This document shows positions 19,154 to 29,335 of a stretch of DNA of 29,614 nt, piece after piece. The translations under genes were made by a program, and so were the position numbers. Source of the stretch: Ectocarpus siliculosus. Its lineage: Eukaryota > Sar > Phaeophyceae > Ectocarpales > Ectocarpaceae. The stretch is from positions 6,005 through 35,618 of the forward strand of contig FN648820.1 in assembly GCA_000310025.1 (NCBI GenBank). The letters are read 5' to 3'. Position 1 is the first letter of the stretch; the number at the start of each line of letters is the position of its first letter. The notes under the pieces are model-generated. The model did no database searches. It had not been told where the DNA came from and saw nothing but the letters and a program-made list of their open reading frames with translations.

Positions 19154-19711
19154 TCATTTAAGAATAAGATCATCTACCCACCGCTGTGCAACATCCTTGG
19201 CAGTGTTTGGAGCGGACGAACCCAAACCGACGAGCGGAAGGTATGGATAGCGGCGACGAAGTATGAGACTGTCTTGCGACACCAGAATAAAACGAGCCAA
19301 GAGTACGGCATTCTCCGCCGAAAAAAAACACTTGCAGACCTTGAAGTATCGCGTGGACGTACTGCCGTCTATCGCGGCCGCCTGCGTCCAGAAGTCCTGT
19401 CCCTCTATGGGAGTGTATTTCCGGCACTGACCACAAGCGTGATCTACCCACGGGGAGTCCCTCCAGTACCTGTCGTTGAGCTCCTCCTCGACACGACGTA
19501 GCCCCGCCCACCTATTGCATCCTGACTGCTCACCTCTTTGATCAAACACGTCGACAGCCTTGGGATCCCTTGGCTTGAGTGCCTGGCCCGGCAATGCGTA
19601 CCACTTGTGTGGACCTTGCACGCAATCATAACGGAGAAATTTTGAGTAACGGCAAGCAAGACGAAGAACTTGAGTCAGTTGCCGGCACGATAGCTGAAGG
19701 CGACTCGCCAT
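19154..19711 (-). CDS. Probable N-terminal part of the KDZ gene
   Basis: A 185-codon minus-strand frame contains VDHACGQCRKYTPIEGQ, then AAAIDGSTSTRYFKVCKC. Paired C-x-x-C / DG-(T/S)-x-T / VC-x-C motifs are typical of the region ahead of the RFC-x-x-H motif in KDZ proteins. Possible internal splice sites (GTGAGC near 19537, GTAGAT near 19448 and 19176) mean that the whole frame may not be one exon. Attribution to the same gene as 16197-17205 rests on order, strand and motif type. Confidence 0.45.
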   Translation of the reverse strand: MASRLQLSCRQLTQVLRLACRYSKFLRYDCVQGPHKWYALPGQALKPRDPKAVDVFDQRGEQSGCNRWAGLRRVEEELNDRYWRDSPWVDHACGQCRKYTPIEGQDFWTQAAAIDGSTSTRYFKVCKCFFSAENAVLLARFILVSQDSLILRRRYPYLPLVGLGSSAPNTAKDVAQRWVDDLILK

Positions 19712-20086
19712 CGGTTGTCGGTTCTGTGTGAATAACCCTCCGTGCTGTAGAGGACGCGCGGTCGTTCGTGTAACCGCTAAGGCTTGTCAAACATCTCCCA
19801 CCCCGGGTAGGTGTCCCACCCCTTGCGTAATGACAGAGGAAAGACAAGAAGAAACAAACGATTGACTACTGCCAAATAAAAGGCTCGCACGCATGTCCCC
19901 TGCTCGGCGCTCCCTTATCCTTCCTACGAGAAGTTACTGTTAACCTGTACGCGGTCGGATTGGGGATTGGGTACTAATTTTTGTTCGCCGTCGATGGGAA
20001 ATGTATTCCAATGCGGGGAGAGGTCTGCTGTGTCGTCACAACAGAATACAACATGTTGCAGTAAGGGGACAACGCAACTTTCTTAC

Positions 20087-20520
20087 CAACATCATTTGCG
20101 GCCTTAAGCACGGCGTATATCTCCCAGCACTGCAGGAGCTCTGAACCCAGGAGGCGCAACTCCCGGCCGCCGCCGACGTCCGCGGCGGCCGTGTTGGAGT
20201 GCAGTTCAGCGTAGGAGTTGAAGCCCGCCCTGTCAGATATGCAACATAGCAGCGATGTGTGCCACAGTAACCCACAGAGGGATGCTGGATCCTCTCCTCA
20301 GGAGTACCCTAGGCGACGAAATTTACCAGGGGCCGACATACGATAGAGAATTGGTAGAGTGGCTAACCAAGCTGAAGCCATCGACTGCGGTTGCGATTAC
20401 TTGGTCGGCATGTACGTCCGCCCCTTCTTTTAACAAGTTCCACGACAACATGCACGGCGTCAGGATGCTGTCGATTTCCGCGGACTTATGGTCCGCTAGC
20501 GGGCAATCACATGTTCGCAT
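20087..20520 (-). CDS. Two spliced exons, likely 5' end of the KDZ gene
   Basis: The exon at 20327-20520 starts at an ATG (MRTCDCPLADHKSAEIDS) and ends at CCTG before GTAAAT. The exon at 20087-20229 follows CTGACAG and ends before GTAAGA. The 97-bp intron joins in phase to read SYVGPWAGFNSYAELHSN, then ELRLLGSELLQCWEIYAVLK. I do not recognise this domain. Placement upstream and on the same strand suggests the start of the KDZ gene, but a separate gene is possible. The plus-strand frame at 20255-20563 is its shadow. Both exons are repeated at 21218-21651. Confidence 0.5.
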
Positions 20521-20785
20521 GTTGCTGCCGAGTCACTTGCGTGTATTTCGGGCCAAGGATTGATTCGATTCGCCCATGAACGGAGTGGTGCGGCCGGCCA
20601 CCGTTGAGGTGATGTCGTTCGTAATCTCGGATTTGAGACGCATCTAGATTTCGGAACGAAATCGGGAAGAGTCAGATATTCCAGAAATGATGTTGGAAAA
20701 TGACCCCACCTAGTTTAATCCCCCTTTTCTCTCCCGAAATACGCCGGAGCTACCGAGGAGAAGGGATATATTTGAGAGTCGTAAC

Positions 20786-21149
20786 ATGCCGCCTCGCAAC
20801 ACGCGGCGCTCCACGGTGGCGACTTCGGCGGCTGCTTCTTCTACAACGGCTTCCTCAGCGGCGGCGCCTGCTTCCTCAGCGGCTGCTGCCCCGGCGGCGG
20901 CTGCCGCGGCCCCAGCGGCTGCCAGCGCGCCGATGGGACCGCTTTCCCCGCCTCCACCTGGGCTGCCTCCCCGGCCCGACCGCCAGACGGCCGCGTTTGT
21001 GGACGCGACCACGGCGGCCTACGCTCTGCCGTGCTACACGGCGCGCTGGTGCCGGGAGCAGGGACAACGCTGGACCTTGGGCGGGTGTTCGACCGCAACC
21101 GGCTTGGTTGCGATCAGGGCACTGTGGAGGAGTTGGTCCTCCGTTTGGG
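20786..21149 (+). pseudogene. Truncated 5' copy of the Ala-rich ORF
   Basis: This starts MPPRNTRRSTVATSA and is identical to the start at 21917. It is cut at the duplication junction and runs on into unrelated sequence until a stop at 21236. It would make only the Ala/Pro-rich head. Confidence 0.75.
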
Positions 21150-22280
21150 AGAGGTCTGCTGTGTCGTCACAACAGAATACAACATGTTGCAGTAAGGGGA
21201 CAACGCAACTTTCTTACCAACATCATTTGCGGCCTTAAGCACGGCGTATATCTCCCAGCACTGCAGGAGCTCTGAACCCAGGAGGCGCAACTCCCGGCCG
21301 CCGCCGACGTCCGCGGCGGCCGTGTTGGAGTGCAGTTCAGCGTAGGAGTTGAAGCCCGCCCTGTCAGATATGCAACATAGCAGCGATGTGTGCCACAGTA
21401 ACCCACAGAGGGATGCTGGATCCTCTCCTCAGGAGTACCCTAGGCGACGAAATTTACCAGGGGCCGACATACGATAGAGAATTGGTAGAGTGGCTAACCA
21501 AGCTGAAGCCATCGACTGCGGTTGCGATTACTTGGTCGGCATGTACGTCCGCCCCTTCTTTTAACAAGTTCCACGACAACATGCACGGCGTCAGGATGCT
21601 GTCGATTTCCGCGGACTTATGGTCCGCTAGCGGGCAATCACATGTTCGCATGTTGCTGCCGAGTCACTTGCGTGTATTTCGGGCCAAGGATTGATTCGAT
21701 TCGCCCATGAACGGAGTGGTGCGGCCGGCCACCGTTGAGGTGATGTCGTTCGTAATCTCGGATTTGAGACGCATCTAGATTTCGGAACGAAATCGGGAAG
21801 AGTCAGATATTCCAGAAATGATGTTGGAAAATGACCCCACCTAGTTTAATCCCCCTTTTCTCTCCCGAAATACGCCGGAGCTACCGAGGAGAAGGGATAT
21901 ATTTGAGAGTCGTAACATGCCGCCTCGCAACACGCGGCGCTCCACGGTGGCGACTTCGGCGGCTGCTTCTTCTACAACGGCTTCCTCAGCGGCGGCGCCT
22001 GCTTCCTCAGCGGCTGCTGCCCCGGCGGCGGCTGCCGCGGCCCCAGCGGCTGCCAGCGCGCCGATGGGACCGCTTTCCCCGCCTCCACCTGGGCTGCCTC
22101 CCCGGCCCGACCGCCAGACGGCCGCGTTTGTGGACGCGACCACGGCGGCCTACGCTCTGCCGTGCTACACGGCGCGCTGGTGCCGGGAGCAGGGACAACG
22201 CTGGACCTTGGGCGGGTGTTCGACCGCAACCGGCTTGGTTGCGATCAGGGCACTGTGGAGGAGTTGGTCCTCCGTTTGGG
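21147..22280. repeat. Tandem duplication, right copy (1131-bp unit)
   Basis: Identical by eye to the left copy. After 22280 the plus-strand gene continues, so only this copy is attached to a recombinase. Confidence 0.92.
21218..21651 (-). pseudogene. Duplicated copy of the two minus-strand exons
   Basis: Exons at 21458-21651 and 21218-21360 are copies of those at 20327-20520 and 20087-20229 with the same splice sites. Downstream they meet the truncated Ala-rich ORF on the opposite strand, so this copy lacks the rest of its gene. Confidence 0.5.
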
Positions 22281-22470
22281 TGAGGTGGCCACTCGGCTGC
22301 CGCCCCTTCCCGGGGCGGAGACCTACACGGCAGTTTTGGCGCGCGCCAGGAAGGTGGCCACTTCGCGGGCGGGCGACAAGTCAGTTGCCTATCGCCAGGC
22401 CGAGGCGAAGAAGCTCCTGGCCGAGTACACTGTGGAACTCGCGCTCCGCCATGGCCGCCTCCTGCAGTCA
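21917..22470 (+). pseudogene. N-terminal region of the second YR gene, in two frames
   Basis: The ATG at 21917 opens an Ala/Pro-rich, probably disordered head, then DRQTAAFVDATTAAYALP. From about 22165 the protein-like reading moves to another frame (LDLGRVFDRNRL, GEVATRLPPLPGAETYTAV, AEAKKLLAEYTVELALRHG). Near 22470 it moves again, into the frame of the recombinase. Each move is a -1 step (or +2). No good splice pair explains either. The options are sequencing deletions, mutations in a decaying copy, or frameshifting during translation. Confidence 0.55.
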
Positions 22471-23798
22471 GAAGGCTGTGTTCGTCGTGCCAGGCGGAAA
22501 ACGTGGGACATTACAACTATTGTTGGTCCTGCGGTGTTCAGCCTGCCCGCGGGCGTCCGGTAACGGGTGACCCTCAAGCGGCTCAGGTGTCGATCGATTT
22601 CGACGCGCTGCGCGCTCGTGGTGATCAGGTCCTCTCGGCCGCATCTAACCGTCGTGCTCAACAGCGCAAGTGCGCCGTAGCGGACGGGTTCGACGCTTTC
22701 ATACTTTCGGCGACTGAACAACGTCGGGGTTGGAAGCAGGCGTCGGACCGAGACGTGTTTGACTATCTCTGCTTCTTGGACACACAAGGTAGTGGTACCA
22801 AGTGGGTGCACGACAGGGCATGCCCTGGTGTCGGCACGACTCACGGCCGCGATTGTCTTCCAAACACGCCATGTGCTAAGCGGTATGCCGCCGCGTCCAT
22901 GCAGAAAGGGATCGTGTCCAAGCTGAAGATGGCGATGCAAGAACAGTTGAGAAAATACAGCAGCTGGGACCCTGCCACGCGCTCGGGCAACCCCTGTTGT
23001 AGTCCTCTCGTCGACTCCTACCTCGTCTTCACGGGGGAGGAACAAAAACGTGTGGGTGTCGCTGTCAACCAGGCAGAGGCTATGTTACCGCACGTCCTCA
23101 TCGATCTGTTGAGGGACATGCGCTCTCGCACGCAGACTGCGTCCTCTTTGGCGGAACGTATTGAGCTCACCAGGGACGTCGCTTTGTTTTCGCTGGCGTT
23201 CGCCTCCATGCGGCGAGGCCATGATCTCTCTTTCACTATGGGATCGCAAGTTCTGCGGTTGCCCGCGGGGCAGGGTCTGATTTTCAACTTCCAGTTTGGC
23301 AAGACCCTCCGGGACTCTGTTGATGCCGTGGTCGTGCGTCCGGACGTCGCTTGCCCGTCTATTTGTGCGGTAAGCAATGTTACGGCCTACATCAGTGCGG
23401 CGGAGCGTATTGGCTGGGATTTGTCCCAAGGGCATCTGTTTCCTATCGTTCTGCTGGATGGAACTCGGGGCTGCGCTCCGCTTACGGCGGTTCAGATGAC
23501 GGCTGCCCTACAAGGGCATTTGCGAGCGGCGGGACTGCCGCACCGCTACACTATGCACTCGTTCCGCGTCGGAGGTTCTGTAGCGCAGCCGCTTGACGGA
23601 ACGGCGATGGACGCTATCATGAAAATTGCCGGGTGGCGTACGGAGAGTGTAGCGAAGCGATATGTTGGCGCCACTACTAGTGTGGGGGCAACGGGTTCCA
23701 ACAGGACCCGTAGCGAGCTGTACGCAGACTCAAACGCGTTGCTGTTGTCGGCTGACTTCACATGCGATTTCTCTGCGTGTGCTCGCCGCGAAAAATAA
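22471..23798 (+). CDS. Tyrosine recombinase with zinc ribbon (Crypton-like)
   Basis: The frame includes a zinc ribbon C-x2-C-x10-C-x2-C (22479-22532; CSSC..CWSC) and continues to a TAA at 23796 that overlaps an AATAAA. Counting from the codon at 22503, catalytic residues are R237 (ASMRRGHD), K267 (FGKTLR), H352 and R355 (MHSFRVGG), W378 (AGWRTES) and Y387. A Cys-rich linker (about 106-125: CPG..DCLPNTPC) precedes a helical region. The full set of residues suggests a functional enzyme. No reverse transcriptase or terminal repeats were found nearby, so a Crypton-type DNA element or a domesticated recombinase fits better than a retrotransposon. It is not closely similar to the recombinase at 4920-6158. 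Confidence 0.85.
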
Positions 23799-23799
23799 A
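23794..23799 (+). terminator. Polyadenylation signal AATAAA
   Basis: AATAAA overlaps the recombinase stop codon (23796-23798). A short imperfect inverted repeat follows (about 23804-23826 with 23908-23932). Confidence 0.45.
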
Positions 23800-23947
23800 G
23801 AAAGTTTGGGTGGGCGAGACCTAGCTTAGAGGCGTGAGTGGTCAATAACTAAGATGTGACAGATCGGATAATTAACAAGAAAGTAATGGGCGGGACCACA
23901 GGCCGGCGTAGGAGGCCTCACCCAACCAAATCCAATACTTACATCGA

Positions 23948-24966
23948 ATGATCTGGGTAAGGGATACGAATACAACAGGATCCGGCTGCGAGAGCCGCTT
24001 CGACCAGCCACTCGAAAGTATCAGTATGCCTCCTAATTTGAAGCAACTTTCGCTAGAAAGCACATTCAACAGGTCCATCGAAGGTGTGACTTTCGTAGAT
24101 TCCATCGAGGACATTCGTCTAGGAGGATGCTTCAACCAGCCAATCGCCGCAGTCCGGTGGCCCAGTAGCTTGCAGTCCGGTGGCCCAGTAGCAACGTTTG
24201 GCGTTTGGTACGTGCTTTGACCAGCCGTTGACCGGCTATCATTGGCCGGATGCATTGATCGCTCTGACGGCCGGTGATGCGTTCCAGCAGAACCTGCTAG
24301 ACGTTATCTGGCCTGGTTAGCTGCAGTATCTCACCTTGGGGGGTGCGTGGAACGGGGGGCTGAGGCCTCCTGTGGTACTCCCTGCCACGCTCAAGGTCCT
24401 ACGGTTGGGGGGGAGTTTCAGCAGCCCAATACAAGGCATGCAGTTGCCTGAGGGGCTGTAGGAGGTGTCGTTCGCCTTAATATTTAACCAGAAGGTTGAT
24501 GCCGTTCATTGGCCCAGGAACTTGCATATAGTTGTGTTCCCGGATGATTTCGACGACATGGTTTCCGTAGAACGCGCTAAGTGGCCGTCCACGCTAGAAG
24601 CTTTCGAGTTTGGGTCAGGCTGCGGGTGGCGTGTAAGCGACACCACTTGGCCTACGAGCCTAAAGACGCTGGTGCTTGGGGGTAAGTTGAACACGAAGGT
24701 TTACACCTTGCAGTGGCCGCCTGGATTGGAGTCGCTTGCCTTCGGGGGATCATTCAATCACTCTCGAGTCATGTTGGGCTCCTACCCTGAAGGAGTTGTT
24801 GTTTGGCAAACCCTTCCAACAACCACTGTCAGGCGTACGTTGGCCGAGAGCTATAGTCGAACTGAGGTTTGACGGGATGTCTACAGGTGACGGTTTTACG
24901 TGTGGTTGCATGTGGCCAAGGTCGTTGAAGAGGGTTCAGTTTAGATATGCATCTTTGACTCGTTGA
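23948..24966 (+). pseudogene. FNIP-like / leucine-rich repeat protein pseudogene
   Basis: About a dozen repeats of ~23 residues follow the pattern W-P-x-x-L-x-x-L-x-x-G-x-x-F-N-x-x (for example FNQPIAAVRWPSSLQ, FDQPLTGYHWP, WPTSLKTLVLGGKLN, WPPGLESLAFGGSFN). Such repeats form a solenoid and are known from Dictyostelium FNIP proteins and from algal and other protist repeat families. The copy is broken: a 21-bp direct repeat (24149-24169, 24172-24192) shifts the frame, TAG stops lie at 24318-24320 and 24459-24461, and another frame change occurs near 24790. The last frame ends at TGA (24964-24966). No start with a signal or F-box was identified. Confidence 0.72.
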
Positions 24967-26663
24967 AAGGATAAACATTTGAAGCGCGCAGTACTATGCG
25001 GGGAAATGCCTGGTGGTGGCCAGCTCCATACTTCGTGATGAATGATCGTGGTTTTGTAGTCAAGGGCACTCGGGCTCACTCTGGCACGGTGGGGTGAAGA
25101 GGTTTACGAATGGCGCCCCGTGCATGTTCCGACGCGGGGTATTCCCTGGTTTTCTTTGTGGGACTTCAGTCGTTCGTGTTGTGCCACGTTTGTTTCGTTG
25201 TTTGGCGTTTTCAATCGAAGTATGGAACGACTTATTACCATCATCGGGTCCTCATGGGTTTTTCTCTCTCGCAGTTGTTTAGTGTTTTCAATCGAAGTAT
25301 GGAACGACTTACTACCATCAGCGGGTCCTCCAAGGTTATTCTATCCCACAATGGAAGTAACATCCTTGCGGCTGCCTGCTTCATTTACAGTGGTCGTTTC
25401 CTGTTGCCATGTTCTCGTATGTATACCGTGTATCGGCAAGAGCGTCCGCGGGTGTGTTTTCGGTGAGAGGCTTCAAGGTGACGACAAGGGGAGATTTGTT
25501 GTAGGAGCAGACGGAAACAAATCAAGGTTTATTGAAAGTAGTCGAATTTGTAACGTCGTTGTTAGGGTATGCATAAATTGCTACGGAAATACGGGGTCCC
25601 CTCCCAAGCGGGAGCAGGGGAGTAGCCACCACCTCGGCACTCTATCGAAGCTAGGTGTTCACACAAAGTCTTACGAGGACTAGTCTAGAGAGAGCAACGC
25701 AGAGACAAGGAGCGAGGTGGACACTGTGAGGGCTTCGAGTGGTTTGCCAGCTGGAGGAGCGGCAAACAAGTTTGGTCTTTCAATCAGCGAGCCGTGGGGA
25801 CCCGAGAGGGCCGCCCAACAGCAGCAGCAGTTGTACGAGGGAGCGCGCTGCTCCATCGCGGTGCTAGAGGAACGCCGGGAGTACCGACGCGTGTGCACAC
25901 CACTGAACGGTACGAGTGGGTCGATATGTGTGGGTCGATAGGATCCGATGCACGTTGGGTGTAATACTGGTAGCGATCCAGTCGCGATTGTTCCACCTCT
26001 GCCGTTGGGTTGCTGGGGTGAAAATATCACGAGGCAACACATGGAAACAATTTTTTTTTTGGTTGTCTACTTGTTCAAAGTACGCTACTGTATCACCAGG
26101 GTCCTTGGGTCGGTGCGGCATGCTGGATGATGGGCTGCTGTGTACTGATACCATGCCGAGACATATCAGCTGAGATATACGGATCATCGGGCATACGACA
26201 TAATTGCATGCATGAAATGATCACAGCCCAGCAGCGCACGTATACAAACCAATTGCTGTTTGGTAAAACCAATTGATGGTCGTTGTGGATGTGCATACAA
26301 TATGCATATGCATTATGCTGGAAGTCATGAATCCGACCCACAGAGGCTCTCAGTAGCAGTATGCACGTGCATTGCGTAACATGGAATCATCTGGTTCACA
26401 TTTGGTCTCAGATACGCGCCGCTTACCAGGGTTGTCGTCTAGCGCGATTCACGCAGACACAAATCTCCGGAACCAAAACACATAAAAAGTGTTTGGCGGC
26501 GGTGGTAAGGGAGGGGGGGAGCGATTGTCAACAGTGATACATACCTAGTAAGGGATGTTAAACTCGGGCAATTACCCTACGCTCCACAGGCATTACGAAA
26601 TAGAGTTACAGCAATGCAGGGTCCACACACACAAATAGTGCGCGGCGGCTGTGGTGGTGGAAA
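24967..26663. other. No supported gene
   Basis: A 47-bp near-direct repeat lies at 25207-25253 and 25284-25330 (TTTTCAATCGAAGTATGG and following). A plus-strand frame at 25717-25941 is protein-like (GLPAGGAANKFGLSISEPW, then a Gln run) but unrecognised and unsupported by clear splice sites. The rest shows short alternating purine/pyrimidine stretches near 26200-26370 and nothing that I can assign. Confidence 0.4.
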
Positions 26664-26926
26664 AGGAAGGTTTGTTCGTCGAAGCAGATAGAATAAACTG
26701 GTGTTTATTTTGTAACAGTCGAATTAGAATTTGGCTTCATTTTCTACCGGAAACCCAGGGTCACGGTGTTTGGAATTATTAGTCTATAGTTGGGGGTGTC
26801 ATTCCGTGATCGAGTCCACGCAGGGGCTGTAGCAAAGTCGGGTAACGTGTGACAGCTACAGAGCGCGTGAAGCAACGGAAGGACAGCAGCAGCCGCCTAA
26901 CGCAGTAGCGGCGGCAGTTTAGAAAA
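26664..26926 (+). repeat. A1 terminal repeat of the inverted copy
   Basis: Matches A1/A2 in reverse complement with few differences. It starts AGGAAGG at 26664, the same end as in the first element, which independently fixes the element boundary. Confidence 0.85.
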
Positions 26927-26980
26927 GGGCGGGACGGGACACGGCGCAAGCATTGGGGAAGTGACCAGCACGCGACTCTC

Positions 26981-26990
26981 CATATAAAGG
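26981..26990 (+). promoter_or_regulatory. TATA box of the inverted copy
   Basis: CATATAAAGG lies 55 bases after A1, a better TATA match than the CATAAAAAGG of the first element. Confidence 0.45.
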
Positions 26991-27822
26991 TGTGTACTCG
27001 TGTCCAACATCCATCGTGTCGGCCGTGTTCCTATTCGCGTCCCGCTACTCTTGTGACCTCACCGCTGCGTGCATTTAGCACGAGGGGGGAGGGTGCAGTA
27101 AGATAAGCGGCGGCAAGCCAACGCAGTCTCGCTCGCCGCGCCGCTCAGATAGGTCCCTTCCCAAACATGGGATGCGGTTCATCCCAACCGAGACGTACTC
27201 TCGCTGAAGAAAAAAAATGCGGTTCGTCCCAACCAGACGTACTCTCTCTGAAGAAAAAATTCAACGGCAAAAAGAAAGAGCGGGGCCTGTTGTATGGTCG
27301 CACGCTGACTTGTCGCGGTTGATAGCAGCCATTGTACTGCACGGGGTGGAGGAACCCTGCGGCATCGGACATAACCAATCGACCCGCGGCAGTAGGGCAT
27401 GATGCTGTCACGATTATGCACATGAGGCAGGTGCCTTGTTTTCTGTTTCCCCCGGCTTACTAGGGACTACTTGCCGGTACAATCTTGTCTGTGCCGCGCA
27501 CAGAGGGGCATATAGCTGAAGGAATCGACGATAATATGCCCACTCACGTAAGCAATCGTCTCCACGGATGGTATTGACAAGTCCCCACTGATGGTATCGA
27601 CAAGTCCCATGGCATACAAAGCGGCCGCATACGTAATCGGAAAGTGCATTCAACAGCATTCACGGGAACGGATAAAAGCAAAAACACATGCATGCGAGAG
27701 AAAGACTCAAAGAAAAAGACTGAAAAACAATGAAGACGAGAAAAAAAAAACGAGACAGCGAACTACGTGCTGTATGCATAAGGAAAAAGAAGATGAGAAA
27801 AAAATAGGGGGGGGAGGTGGAT

Positions 27823-27883
27823 GTGACACGCGAGGTTCGAACTCGCGAAGAACGTCAGGTAGCGGTCCATGTGAGTTCATCAC
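27823..27883 (-). other. tRNA-like 61-nt sequence, inverted copy
   Basis: Same length as at 9509-9569. The T-arm-like stem is here GCGAG/CTCGC, fully paired, where the other copies have a G-T pair. The acceptor-like stem is weaker (GTGATGA with GTGTCAC). Confidence 0.45.
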
Positions 27884-28079
27884 GGTCTCGAGGGGCATCA
27901 CGTCAAATTTATTGCCGCCGTGACACAAACCTTCTATAAGAATACGTCACGTCCATCGACGATTAAGCGACCAAAAACGCCCGGACAGCAATTGATGCAT
28001 GCCAAAAACTCGTCAACCTGCCGTAGGATTGTCTATGCGGAAGTGATCTCAATGAAAATAAAAAAAACAAGGACACGCA

Positions 28080-29335
28080 CCAGCACGGGACGCGCCAATA
28101 GTGGAAGCACTCGTCCGTGCTGTTGGCGAGTGGAAGTTAACCGATCTCAACGCAACGAAACACGAAGTCATACATGTATCAGCACGGGATGCGCCAATGA
28201 GTGGAAGCACCCGCGCTGTTGGCGAGTAGAGTTAACCGAATTCAACGCAGCGGTAGAAAAATACCACAAATCATGCATCAGTACGGGACGCGCCAATGAG
28301 TGGAAGCACCCGTGCTGCATATGTGATGTCAGCCTCAGCACGGGACGCGCCAATGAGTGGAAGCACTCGTGCGGTTGGTGAGTAGAGTTAACCGACCTCA
28401 AAAAGAAAGAACAAAACGCCGTACATGTATCAGCACGGGACGCGCCAATGAGTGGAAGCACCCGCGCTGTTGGCGAGTAGAGTTAACCGAATTCAACGCA
28501 GCGGTAGAAAAATACCACAAATCATGCATCAGTACGGGACGCGCCAATGAGTGGAAGCACCCGTGCTGCATATGTGATGTCAGCCTCAGCACGGGACGCG
28601 CCAATGAGTGGAAGCACTCGTGCTGTTGGCGAGTAGAGTTAACCGATCTCAAAAAGAAAGAACAAAACGCCGTAACACGTATTAGCACGGGACGCGCCAA
28701 TGAGTGGACGCACCCGTGCTGTTGGCGAGTAGAGTTAACCGAATTCAACGCATCGAAAACGAAGTCGTACACGTATCAGTACGGGACGCGCCAATGAGTG
28801 GAAGCACCCGTGCTGCATATGTGTTGTCAGTTTCAGCAAGGGACGCGCCAATGAGTGCTGTTGGCGAGTAGAGTTAACCGATCTCAAAAAGAAAGAACAA
28901 AAACGCCGTACACGTATCAGTACGGGACGCGCCAATGAGTGGGCGCACCCGTGCTGTTGGGCGAGTAGAATTAACCGATCTCCACGCATCGAAAACGAAG
29001 TCATACACGTATCAGTACGGGACGCGCCAATGAGTGGAAGCACCCGTGCTCATATGTGTTGTCAGTTTCAGCAAGGGACGCGCCAATGAGTGGAAGCACC
29101 CGCGCTGCGTACAAGTATCATCAGTGCGGGTCGCGCCAATGAGTGGAAGCACCCGTGCTGCATATGTGTTGTCAGTTTCAGCGAGGGACGCGCCAATGAG
29201 TGGAAGCACCCGCGCTGTTGGCAAGTGGAGTTCACCGTATCCAACGCATCGAAAAAAAAAAAAAAAACACGTATCAGCACGGGACGCGCCAATGAGTGGA
29301 AGCACCCGTGCCGATGGCGAACCGGGGTTCACCGA
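28080..29335 (+). repeat. Hairpin array in the inverted copy
   Basis: Same units as 7920-9310 in reverse complement. A block of 251 bp is present twice in tandem (for example the GAATTC landmarks at 28238 and 28489), which shows that the array expands and contracts in steps of several units. Confidence 0.85.

Larger units (their letters stand above)
20016..21149. repeat. Tandem duplication, left copy (1131-bp unit)
   Basis: The unit recurs from 21147 to 22280 with no difference that I found by eye. The two copies meet at a GGG microhomology. The unit holds the two minus-strand exons, the intergenic region and the first ~120 codons of the plus-strand YR-linked gene. Confidence 0.92.

Noticed and set aside
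20255-20563. 102-codon plus-strand ORF (identical at 21386-21694)
   Set aside because: It overlaps the better-supported minus-strand exons with splice sites in phase, so it is a shadow.
24318-24461. TAG reassigned as a sense codon (both internal stops of the repeat gene are TAG)
   Set aside because: The same gene also has frameshifts, and TAG serves as the final stop in other convincing frames (4920, 16197), so decay is the simpler reading.
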